DNA from: Helicobacter didelphidarum
Lineage (GTDB): Bacteria; Campylobacterota; Campylobacteria; Campylobacterales; Helicobacteraceae
Reading direction: 5' to 3'
DNA length: 64,000 bases
Assembly (NCBI RefSeq): GCF_003364195.1
Contig: NZ_NXLQ01000004.1
Coordinates: 1 to 64,000, forward strand
Made by a program: the position numbers and the translations under genes. This document shows positions 46,601 through 54,397 of the stretch, in pieces (the stretch's first letter is position 1; each line of letters starts with the position of its first letter). The notes under the pieces were generated by a model that was not told where the DNA came from, did no database searches, and worked only from the letters and a program-made list of their open reading frames with translations.

Positions 46601-47723
46601 TTTTTGCGATTTTTAATGCTCCAGCAAGTGCATGACTTGATTCTAAAGCAGCCAAAATCCCTTCATGTCTTGCAAAAAACTGCAATGCTTCCAAAGCTTC
46701 TGTGTCGCTTGCAAAATCAAATTGCACTCGTTGTATTGAAGCCAAATGAGCGAGCTGTGGTCCAACTCCAGCATAATCAAGACCAGCACTAATAGAATGT
46801 GTTGATGCAATTTGCCCAACTTTATCTTGTAAAAAATATGATTTGAAACCTTGTGCGATTCCAATCCTCGCATTACTTTGTTTGCTCAATCTTATTGCAT
46901 GTTTATTTGATTCTGCAATACCACCCGCCTCTATACCAATTAACTGAACTTCTTCATGTTTCAAAAATGCACTAAATGCACCCATAGCATTGCTCCCGCC
47001 ACCAACACATGCTACAATATAATCTGGCATAACACGCAAAGCTTTTTTTATTTGCTTCTTAATCTCTTTTCCGATAATTTTTTGGGAATCTCGGACAATA
47101 TCTGGATATGGATAAGGACCTAATGCACTTCCTAAAACATAAAAAGAATCAACAGGATCTTTGCTCCATTCACGCAAGGTTTCATTTACCGCATCTTTTA
47201 ATGTTTGTGTGCCACTTGCTACACTGACAACTTTTGCACCAAATTGCTCCATAATAAAAACATTGGGTCTTTGTCGCTCAATATCGATTGCACCCATAAA
47301 AATTGTGCAAGGTATCCTTAAAAATGCACAAGCACTTGCCACGGCAACTCCATGCTGTCCCGCACCTGTTTCTGCTATCACACGTTTTTTGTGCATTTTT
47401 CTTGCAAGAAGGACTTGAGCTAAAGCATTATTAATTTTGTGCGCACCCGTATTTGCTAAACCTTCAAATTTAAGATAAATTTCATTCTCAAGGATTTTAG
47501 AAACATTTTTTGCATAAATAAGTGGTGTTGGTCGTCCAACAAATGTTTTTAGAAGATGTTTTAATTCTTTTCGAAAGCTTTTCGATTGAAAAATGTGTTT
47601 GTATGCCCTTTGTAACTCATTTATTGGAGGATAAAGTGTCTCTGGGATAAAGCAACCACCAAAGCTTAATTCACCTTCACCAAAGTATCCATTTTTACTT
47701 TCTAAGAATATCTTTTTTTCCAC
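43680..47723 (-). CDS. trpB: tryptophan synthase beta chain with very long acidic C-terminal extension
   Basis: Residues 1 to about 400 are a complete TrpB1-type tryptophan synthase beta chain: the PLP Lys in GAHKINNAL near residue 94, the catalytic Glu in ETGAGQHGV, the phosphate site GGGSNAMG and GRGDKDIF at the end. It condenses indole with serine. The same frame then runs on for about 945 residues of low-complexity, Asp/Glu/Asn/Gln/Ser-rich sequence with recurring QDSL/MQDS/DNN motifs and no visible fold, ending in a more hydrophobic basic segment (RIFKMHSELSKIWGK). GTG start with AAGGAAAG. No trpA or other trp gene is in the window. I know of no such TrpB tail. Confidence 0.85.
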   Translation of the reverse strand: MEKKIFLESKNGYFGEGELSFGGCFIPETLYPPINELQRAYKHIFQSKSFRKELKHLLKTFVGRPTPLIYAKNVSKILENEIYLKFEGLANTGAHKINNALAQVLLARKMHKKRVIAETGAGQHGVAVASACAFLRIPCTIFMGAIDIERQRPNVFIMEQFGAKVVSVASGTQTLKDAVNETLREWSKDPVDSFYVLGSALGPYPYPDIVRDSQKIIGKEIKKQIKKALRVMPDYIVACVGGGSNAMGAFSAFLKHEEVQLIGIEAGGIAESNKHAIRLSKQSNARIGIAQGFKSYFLQDKVGQIASTHSISAGLDYAGVGPQLAHLASIQRVQFDFASDTEALEALQFFARHEGILAALESSHALAGALKIAKNVKNRIIIVNVSGRGDKDIFITAKELCAPQWKEFLESELKRVEKKIKAQQLEKEELTIVNETKSHKEEFLDTLKDLESKDLEFLDKSKESIQKTAEITEFIHQDCNNECKHESNYMQSDEKEVINEDSLSLESFFQEEQPLEKELQKDNNGRGEQIRDANTQKELNATLQQSDLCENELEDRELESLVVCKDDNIEDIKDKNMQITTNPHVNIATNTESYLIQKEKTAIQERHAEENMQNELQQQKQVSNLDSLTIKSDCIGCNKEQIDSQELQNDIQDKGVESNIESTLKDSPVVYQIEQLEYGEENVNNIENRHSFSNTTKSQAIHTTQLPLLHFLNQDSDCKTSVESLPQNYTYPLLNFLQPNIASVDSSKNEIPQQDSLDKNNECNDESIFQDVTSNTYNNKENISTENHEESHTFTQSQEDCSNTIHSTQTTNNMQQDFLKKSTHNPVADNSLNSQDLSFMHEQVDKAREMGHELSLLFNETPSIIQNTIDQKDNSVCMQDSQGENTTSPISSSINHSPLNVARDSIQAQPDISYNVQEEVAKDTIEILQDVKQVESEDIQSNQNTLEDSNNIDNIISQDMSCQTENETDFMQSDINCEALDNKDTEMNPQYASDADLIAEMFQDFLIKDSLDIDSDFEELSNIDDLDDLETDVYQDVEIQNNNITDEYAIIENKSDISGSDILNHTVLEDTDCSENIHKDTLLVELDTEICNDIALDNNNDAMESQDSLMKPSERIAVEKEENTTDPFSNMFQDSLNDTLDMQDSDTKDILQRDIKLENSINSSHNESPDFFGEFPSKLSLTQPQATDIVLDESFSHNILKQETFNNELESDGLLGQDSILNKDRENIFDSQLDNTVMELQSLQDTIQSEISSNTDFIQNDRDQNNESVPNIQITTEEIQNNNKEYKDSQNQEVKILQEKDSVEKNLENKFHQSNSIPNPICNTLTNPRIFKMHSELSKIWGKSLQS

Positions 47724-48367
47724 ATTCTTTCCTTGTTATGTTGTTATAAAAGAGGTGTATTCTTGTTTTCTTTATAGAATAGCTATTTTTCTTAAAAGTA
47801 GATTCTATCATGATTTCAGACTTTTGCAACCTTTATTCTAAAGAAAATAGTATTGAAGTGTAAAAATTCTCACTTTATGATTTTTATTAATACATTTTAT
47901 TAGCTTTTTATTCTTAATTTATATTTTAAAAATACGAAAGAAGTCTTTTTATGAAGTCTCAACAATTACATTAAATTGTAAATTTTACAATCATTCATCA
48001 TTATATAGGGAAGTGTGAAATCCTTACTTTCAAGCAACATCAGTATTAGGTGCATAAAGATAGATTCCACACTTAAGTTATTCTTTTACAAAAGATAAAT
48101 TTTGCTCTATTATTTTACAATTTGAATGATTAAAGTGCATTTTAATACTTATTGAATAAAAAGTAGCTAATGCACGATATTTATTTTGCTAAATATATTG
48201 CTAACCTATTGCAAAAACAGCAATAATAAGAACAATTTACAATTTAAATTGCTATTATTTACTCTTTTCCAACCAAATATTTTAACAGAATGAGAAGTCA
48301 ATCTCATCAAACACTAAAAATTCACAAACATGAAATAATAACCAACGCTACCTGGCTAAGCAAAAAC
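47724..48367. other. long intergenic region between putA and trpB
   Basis: A 644-base stretch, both neighbours reading leftward, so it is the putA 3' region and trpB leader. It holds a 12-bp inverted repeat (48011-48022 / 48063-48074) and a 17-base near-palindrome ATTGTAAATTTTACAAT at about 47973-47989, with further TTACAATTT words at 48116 and 48237. No coding sequence, leader peptide rich in Trp codons, or RNA gene was recognised. Confidence 0.5.
48011..48074 (-). promoter_or_regulatory. hairpin in the putA-trpB intergenic region
   Basis: AAGTGTGAAATC (48011-48022) and GATTCCACACTT (48063-48074) are inverted repeats with one mismatch; in leftward RNA the mismatch becomes a G-U pair, giving a continuous 12-pair stem with a 40-base loop. 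It lies about 290 bases ahead of trpB. There is no T run, so it is not an ordinary terminator. Confidence 0.4.
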
Positions 48368-51300
48368 TTACTTTACTTCCAATACTCTTCTACCAAGATT
48401 CCCATATCTGTGGAATGCAATACTTACAGCCCTTTCACTAAAATAGTATAATAACTCAAAATACCCATTTGCATATGGACTATGATTAGCAATAAGTTTG
48501 CCTTTTGCACGGCCTTCTTTGATAAGTTTTGTATAAATTTCTTCTGTATTTTTCCTTTCATCTTGGGAGTCTAAATTCAAACTACCAAGATAACGAATCA
48601 ATTCATAATCACCAGCAGATTCAATAAAATCTTGCTCACTTTGATATTCAATATGAATATCTCGAAGTCCCAAGTTTTTCAAGTTTTCAAGAACAAATCC
48701 TAAATTTTTGCTTATAGCTGTAGGTTTTATACTTAATGTCAAACTTGTTTCAACAATCTGTGTTGCGGCAATGATATTAAGAATCTCACTTAAACTATCG
48801 ACAGAACGCACTCGGTAAATCACAGATTTCACAGCTTTATAATAAAACAGATTATCTTCACCACGAATATGCACAAAATCTCGCTTTTGGCTAAATTCAT
48901 GTCTATAATAATAGGCATAATTTTGTGCAACTTCAAGGCTACTTTGAAGGTCTTTTTTAAAGTTTATATCTTCAGTATTTTTTACAAGATAGCTTATTTT
49001 ATCCACAAAACTATGATTTCCTATCTTTTTAGAATCAATATTTTGTGGAAGAATCTCTATGTTGAAAAATTGTGTAACATAATTATAACTTCCCGCCTTA
49101 CGACCAAATCCTACGGCAGATTTTTTTATACCGCCAAATGGCTGACGAAGCACGATAGCACCAGTTGTTGGCTTGTTAATATAAATATTTCCTGCCTCAA
49201 TATTTTGTAAGTAATAATCCCATTCACGTTCATCAAGAGATTCAAAACCACTTGTTAATCCATAACCTGTAGCATTTGCAATATGTAAGGCATGTTTCAA
49301 ATCTCGTGCACACATAACTGACAAAATAGGAGTAAAAAACTCTGTTGTATGTGAATAACTCCCTTCCTTTACACCATATTTAATACAAGGCTTCATTGCA
49401 TAGGGATTACCATTCTCTATATAAGAATTTTCACTAGAATCTGCTTCATTGCTTGTAGATTTTCCGAAATTAGATTCTGCAAAATTTGGTGCTAATGCCC
49501 ATTCCTCATCATCTTCTAATTCTAAACCTTTCTTCACTTTTGAATCAATCACATCACTAAGATATCCAAGCTTATTTTTCAATATAAATGGATTCCCAAC
49601 ACTCATACTTTGGGCAGCATCAATGAGCGTTTTTCTAAAATTTGTATCTTCATAAACTTCTTTTTCTAAAATCAACAATGAAGTTGCACTACATTTTTGA
49701 CCAGAATTCGAGAATGCAGAATGAATGACATTTTTTATAGCCTGATCTCTATCTGCCATCTTACTCACAATCGTTGCATTTTTACCACCTGTTTCAGCAC
49801 TCAAGAAAAGTGTAGGATTTTCTTGGAGAATTTGATAAGCAGTCTCTTCGCCACCTGTCAAAATTGCATAATCCACCTTTTTTAAAATTACTTCATTAAT
49901 ATCACGTCCACTAGCTGGCAAAAATACCAAATAATCTTTTGGTAATCCTGCATCATAAAAGCATTGTGTAAGCATATTGCCTGTGAGAGTAGAGATATTT
50001 GATGGCTTATAAATCACACGATTCCCGCTTGCAAGACTTGCGGCAATACCACCAACAGATATAGCAACTGGGAAATTCCATGGAGTAATCACAACACCAA
50101 TACCTTTTGGAGTAAGTTTGCAGTCATTATGTTCTTGAACAATCTTATGCACACTGTGAGGATAAAATCTCAAGAAATCTATTGCTTCACTGACTTCAGC
50201 ATCAGTCTCAATAAAAGTTTTACCGACTTCTAATGCAGAAATTCCAATAAGATCACCTCTTCTTTCTGCAATAATTTCAGCGGTTTTTAAAAGTATATTT
50301 CCTAACTCTTGCAAACTTAATGTTTTCTTGGAATCTTGAAGAAAAGTTAATGCCTCTTCTAAATGTTCTTTTTCTGCGAGATATGTCGTCCCAATTTTTT
50401 TGTTACTGCCTTTCATAAAAATATCACGAGCCTTTCCTTTAGGAGTCTTCTCTCCAATAATTGGTGTTGCTTCAAGAGAGTCTAATGCACTAAACTTCTC
50501 CCTAATATTTTTCGCCCATTCTCTATTAGGAGATAAAATAAAATCTGTGTCTGGTTCATTCAAGAAAGTATCTAAGTTTGCAGATTGCGTATAAGGTGCT
50601 TGTAACCTATTTTGACTTCTATAACTTGTATCCTTCACTGCTTGAACACCCTCAATTGCTTGTCGGAAGATTTGCTCTTGTTGCTTCCAAGTTGCCGAAT
50701 CTACTTCTAAATCAAAAGCATAACGCATAAAATTATCTTTACCTGTATTCTCATCAAGACGACGCACAAGATATGCAATAGCATTATTAAAATGTTCATC
50801 ACTGCATACTGGTGCATAAAGAATAAGATTATTGTTTTTCGCAACCTCAAAACTTGATTTAAGATTCATACCTTCAAGCATTTCAAAAGTAAAACTTGCT
50901 TGGGCATTCTCTTGTTTAATACGGGTCATAGCATAAGCAATTTGAAAGATATTATGTGAAGCAATACCTATATTAATATATTTAAAATTTTCATCTTGTA
51001 ATACAAAATTAAGCATTTTATTATAATTAGAATCTGTATCAACCTTATTTCTAAAAGTTGGCAGCTCCCATCCTTTTACACTCGCAATAGTTTCTTCTGC
51101 TTCCATATTTGCACCTTTTACAATGCGAATTTTGATTGGTGGCTTCCCACTTTCAACGCGTTGTTTTGAAAATGCAACTAATTTCTTCAAATACTCAAAT
51201 GAATCAGGCAAATATGCTTGCAATACAATACCGGCTTTAATATCAAATTTCGCTACAGATTCTGTAAATGCCTCAACAGTTAATTCTAAATCTTTAAACT

Positions 51301-51988
51301 CTTCCATATCTAAATTAATAAACTTTGAAATGCCTGCTTTTGCTTTTTTCTCTGCAATCGCATACAGCTTATCCAATTGCTTCACAATCTCATCTTTAGA
51401 ATATTCAAAATCAAGGATATTGATTTGTGAAAAAATCGTAGTAATTTTAATTGAGATATAATTAATATAATTTGAATTTAATGCATCAGTATATTTTTGC
51501 AAACGATAATTCGCCTCTAATGCTCCAAGCACCTCTTCGCCAATCAAATTAACATTTAATCCAATATTTTGAGATTGACGCTTATCTGCGTGTTTTTTCA
51601 ACTCGATAGGATTCTCATCAAGCACCATTGCTTTTGTATCATTTTTCAAATTTTTAATAAAAAACGGCACACTCACAGAAGGCATACTTTTTCCAATCCC
51701 CAAAAAGAGTTGCAAAAGGATTTTCTCAAAAGGTGAAAAAAAATCAGCAATACCATATTTTTGTAAAGTATGAGAAATAAGTTCATGAACAGTTACAAAA
51801 TCTTTAGAACGAAAACTCCTATCAAGCAACTCAATTAACATAACCTTACTGCTTGGATTTTCAAGCATTTTCATCATTTTTTTACGAAATCTTTTCTCTT
51901 GACAAGTTAAATCACTATTAATCTTTTTTTGCAGTGTCTTTGCGAGTTCTAAACTTTCCTGAATCGTTTCTGCACTATATTCCCTCAT
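48368..51988 (-). CDS. putA: bifunctional proline dehydrogenase / glutamate-semialdehyde dehydrogenase
   Basis: PutA, 1206 residues, oxidises proline to glutamate in two steps. Residues about 90-430 are the FAD proline dehydrogenase barrel (IRIVKGANMEAEE and RRLDENTGKDNFM are typical). About 500-1000 is the aldehyde dehydrogenase, with the catalytic Cys in SNSGQKCSATS near residue 763 and the Glu of SAETGGKN near 729. There is no DNA-binding ribbon-helix-helix at the N-terminus, so it is not a PutA-type repressor. The last 200 residues are a divergent C-terminal domain. AGGAGA precedes the ATG. The proline permease gene putP is not next to it here. Confidence 0.93.
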   Translation of the reverse strand: MREYSAETIQESLELAKTLQKKINSDLTCQEKRFRKKMMKMLENPSSKVMLIELLDRSFRSKDFVTVHELISHTLQKYGIADFFSPFEKILLQLFLGIGKSMPSVSVPFFIKNLKNDTKAMVLDENPIELKKHADKRQSQNIGLNVNLIGEEVLGALEANYRLQKYTDALNSNYINYISIKITTIFSQINILDFEYSKDEIVKQLDKLYAIAEKKAKAGISKFINLDMEEFKDLELTVEAFTESVAKFDIKAGIVLQAYLPDSFEYLKKLVAFSKQRVESGKPPIKIRIVKGANMEAEETIASVKGWELPTFRNKVDTDSNYNKMLNFVLQDENFKYINIGIASHNIFQIAYAMTRIKQENAQASFTFEMLEGMNLKSSFEVAKNNNLILYAPVCSDEHFNNAIAYLVRRLDENTGKDNFMRYAFDLEVDSATWKQQEQIFRQAIEGVQAVKDTSYRSQNRLQAPYTQSANLDTFLNEPDTDFILSPNREWAKNIREKFSALDSLEATPIIGEKTPKGKARDIFMKGSNKKIGTTYLAEKEHLEEALTFLQDSKKTLSLQELGNILLKTAEIIAERRGDLIGISALEVGKTFIETDAEVSEAIDFLRFYPHSVHKIVQEHNDCKLTPKGIGVVITPWNFPVAISVGGIAASLASGNRVIYKPSNISTLTGNMLTQCFYDAGLPKDYLVFLPASGRDINEVILKKVDYAILTGGEETAYQILQENPTLFLSAETGGKNATIVSKMADRDQAIKNVIHSAFSNSGQKCSATSLLILEKEVYEDTNFRKTLIDAAQSMSVGNPFILKNKLGYLSDVIDSKVKKGLELEDDEEWALAPNFAESNFGKSTSNEADSSENSYIENGNPYAMKPCIKYGVKEGSYSHTTEFFTPILSVMCARDLKHALHIANATGYGLTSGFESLDEREWDYYLQNIEAGNIYINKPTTGAIVLRQPFGGIKKSAVGFGRKAGSYNYVTQFFNIEILPQNIDSKKIGNHSFVDKISYLVKNTEDINFKKDLQSSLEVAQNYAYYYRHEFSQKRDFVHIRGEDNLFYYKAVKSVIYRVRSVDSLSEILNIIAATQIVETSLTLSIKPTAISKNLGFVLENLKNLGLRDIHIEYQSEQDFIESAGDYELIRYLGSLNLDSQDERKNTEEIYTKLIKEGRAKGKLIANHSPYANGYFELLYYFSERAVSIAFHRYGNLGRRVLEVK

Positions 51989-52186
51989 AAAATTCTCCTA
52001 AATATAAACAAAATAAGTTCTATTCTATCTCAAACTTATAGAATATACTTAAATATATTTGAAAAAAATTAAAAATTATTCATAGTATTCTTTACAATGT
52101 TTAATTATTGCTCAATGCTCAATTCAGTATTTACAAATTTTGGATTTTACATGAGCAAAAGTCTTTCAGGTTTCAAATACTTTTGC

Positions 52187-52192
52187 TATAAT
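52187..52192 (+). promoter_or_regulatory. extended -10 promoter for acyP-murF
   Basis: TTGCTATAAT gives TATAAT with the TGn extension, about 188 bases ahead of the acyP start. It implies a leader of roughly 180 bases that contains the hairpin at 52261-52320. Confidence 0.5.
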
Positions 52193-52260
52193 TAAGAAAT
52201 TTCTATTTGGCACAGCGAATAAATAAAGAGTATAGGGTTTATATACAATTAAACTTGTCA

Positions 52261-52320
52261 ATAACACTACAACAATCAAGTTGACAACATTGTGTGTATG
52301 ATAAATTTTTGTAGTGTTAT
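52261..52320 (+). promoter_or_regulatory. long-stem hairpin in the acyP-murF leader
   Basis: ATAACACTACAA (52261-52272) pairs perfectly with TTGTAGTGTTAT (52309-52320), enclosing 36 bases that contain a further weak ACAAT/ATTGT pairing. It is followed by TATTTCTTTTG rather than a clean T run. Could be a leader structure or a small RNA end. Confidence 0.5.
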
Positions 52321-52379
52321 ATTTCTTTTGAGAATAACATCTCATGAAAAATCTTAAAAATTCATATTTGGAGTCAAAA

Positions 52380-52649
52380 ATGCAACATTATAAAATCACA
52401 GCAAAAGGCAAAGTTCAGGGTGTTGGATTTCGTAATTTTACAAAAAGTTATGCCGATACTCATGGCTATCATGGGAGTGTCCAAAATCTTAAAAATAGCT
52501 TTGTAGAAATCTTTATATCTTTACCAAAAAACGAATTAGGTAACTTTTTAGAATCTTTGCAGAAAGGCAATGGAAAAATGAAAGCTACTTCTTTTGAGGT
52601 AGAACTTTTGGAGAGTTTAAATTTTGCAGATTTCAAGGTATTAGAATAA
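52380..52649 (+). CDS. acyP: acylphosphatase
   Basis: An 89-residue acylphosphatase, which hydrolyses carboxyl-phosphate bonds such as in acetyl or carbamoyl phosphate. The phosphate-binding loop with catalytic Arg is KGKVQGVGFRNF, and the second family motif with catalytic Asn is HGSVQNLKNSFVEI. The ATG at 52380 has GGAG nearby and matches the family start; an ATG at 52344 would add 12 unusual residues. It ends directly at the ATG of murF, so the two are cotranscribed and probably coupled. Confidence 0.9.
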   Translation: MQHYKITAKGKVQGVGFRNFTKSYADTHGYHGSVQNLKNSFVEIFISLPKNELGNFLESLQKGNGKMKATSFEVELLESLNFADFKVLE

Positions 52650-54173
52650 ATGCCAGACACTCTCTTTCTATTATGGGATATTTTCTCATTAACAATTTTC
52701 TTTTTTACTCTTGGGTATTATGTAATTGTTAATTTGCAATGGTATAACTATAATATATCACGCGTCATCACTAAACATCATAAGCAAAATTGGCATCTTT
52801 ATTATTTTGTGATTCCAATTCTTTTTGTCCTTTTCACACACCACTTGTATCATTCAATTATATTCTATATTTACCTCTATATGGTCGATGTTCCAATGTT
52901 TATTTTATGGTATAAAAGATTGGATAAAAAGCTTATCTACACAGCAAGAGTAAAACGATATTTTACCATATTGGCGGTGTGTGTGTATTGCATGGTATAT
53001 TTTTTGTGGTATAAAGAATCTCTTTTTATACAATCATATTTTATAGATATAGCAGTAAAAAATATGTGTCTTATTGTCTCATTTTGCGTGGGAGTATATT
53101 GTTCACTCATTTGTGAATTGATTCTCTTCAAAAGATATGCTTCATATGCACATAAAAAAATACAATCTTTACAAAATCTTACAATTATTGCCATTACAGG
53201 AAGTTATGGTAAAACAAGTATAAAAAACTTTGTTGCGGAAATTCTTAGCAAACAATTCAATACTTATGCGACACCACGTAGCGTAAATACATATAAAGGG
53301 CTAGTAAGTGATATTAATCAAAACCTCACACAAGAACATAGAATCTATATTGCAGAAGCAGGTGCAAGAAATCAAGGTGATATTGCAGAAATTTCTAACC
53401 TCTTACAACAACACTATGGTGTAATTGGTAAAATTGGCAATGCCCATATTGAATATTTTAAAGACATTCAAACAACAATAAGCACAAAATTTGAAATGCT
53501 TTACTCCAATCGCCTCCATAGAATCTTTATGCAAAAAGATAATACTCTACCGCATGAATTGCCACAAAAATTTCAGGAAAATCTTAATAAAATTACCCCT
53601 TATCCTGCCAATCTTACAAATATAGAATCAACACTTGAAAAAACAAGTTTTAGTTTAGAAATAGATTCTAATATGGTAGATTTTGAAACACAAATATTAG
53701 GGCGATTTAATATAGACAATATTGCGGTAGCCATTTTATTAGCAAAAGAGTTTGGTATGGAAATTACACAAATTCAAGAAGCCATAAAACATCTCAAACC
53801 AATACCACATCGCCTTAATAAGATCGTTACGGCAAATAAAATAATTCTTGATGATAGCTTTAATGGGAATTTAGAGGGTATGAGCGAAGCTATTCGCCTT
53901 AGTTCCTTACACATTGGTAGAAGAGTAATCGTAACGCCCGGACTTGTTGAATACGATGAAGAAAGTAATATTGCACTTGCAAAATACATCGATGAAGTAT
54001 TTCAACTTGTTATTATTACAGGGAATCTCAATACAAGTTTGCTTAGTAAATATATTACAAAAGCGGAAAAAATTATCCTAAAAGATAAAGCGAATTTAGA
54101 ATCTACCCTTAGTGAAAGTGGTAAAAATGGGGATTTGGTATTATTTGCAAATGATGCACCAAATTATATTTAA
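52650..54173 (+). CDS. murF: UDP-N-acetylmuramoyl-tripeptide--D-alanyl-D-alanine ligase with membrane N-terminus
   Basis: A 507-residue Mur ligase. The first 165 residues form about four or five membrane spans, an arrangement found in Helicobacter MurF and unlike E. coli MurF. The catalytic part begins with the P-loop ITGSYGKTSIKN near residue 183, followed by TPRSVNTYKG and the Glu/His centre (YIAEAGARNQGDIAEI), and the C-terminal ligase domain has ILDDSFNGN. It adds D-Ala-D-Ala to the UDP-MurNAc-tripeptide. Its ATG abuts the acyP stop. The C-terminal end (FANDAPNYI) is typical. Confidence 0.88.
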   Translation: MPDTLFLLWDIFSLTIFFFTLGYYVIVNLQWYNYNISRVITKHHKQNWHLYYFVIPILFVLFTHHLYHSIIFYIYLYMVDVPMFILWYKRLDKKLIYTARVKRYFTILAVCVYCMVYFLWYKESLFIQSYFIDIAVKNMCLIVSFCVGVYCSLICELILFKRYASYAHKKIQSLQNLTIIAITGSYGKTSIKNFVAEILSKQFNTYATPRSVNTYKGLVSDINQNLTQEHRIYIAEAGARNQGDIAEISNLLQQHYGVIGKIGNAHIEYFKDIQTTISTKFEMLYSNRLHRIFMQKDNTLPHELPQKFQENLNKITPYPANLTNIESTLEKTSFSLEIDSNMVDFETQILGRFNIDNIAVAILLAKEFGMEITQIQEAIKHLKPIPHRLNKIVTANKIILDDSFNGNLEGMSEAIRLSSLHIGRRVIVTPGLVEYDEESNIALAKYIDEVFQLVIITGNLNTSLLSKYITKAEKIILKDKANLESTLSESGKNGDLVLFANDAPNYI

Positions 54174-54397
54174 ATTAGAAAATTCAAAGGGTGAAATCTT
54201 TTAATACAAGAACTTTCTTGAAGCTGAAAATGTGCCGAAAAAAATATTACTGCTTCTGATGAATAAATTATTCGTTGAATATTGCCAACAATATTTGATA
54301 TACTTCTATATTTATAACTTAGTCTTTCTTAAAAAATATCACTCTTTAATATTTTACACAGATACATCATGATACTATTCCCAGTATACTTTAATGA

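Larger units (their letters stand above)
51989..52379. other. divergent promoter region of putA and acyP-murF
   Basis: About 390 bases with an extended -10 box for the rightward genes at 52187 and a long-stem hairpin at 52261-52320 in their leader. The leftward putA promoter should be in the left part but is not clear by eye. No extra gene seen. Confidence 0.5.
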
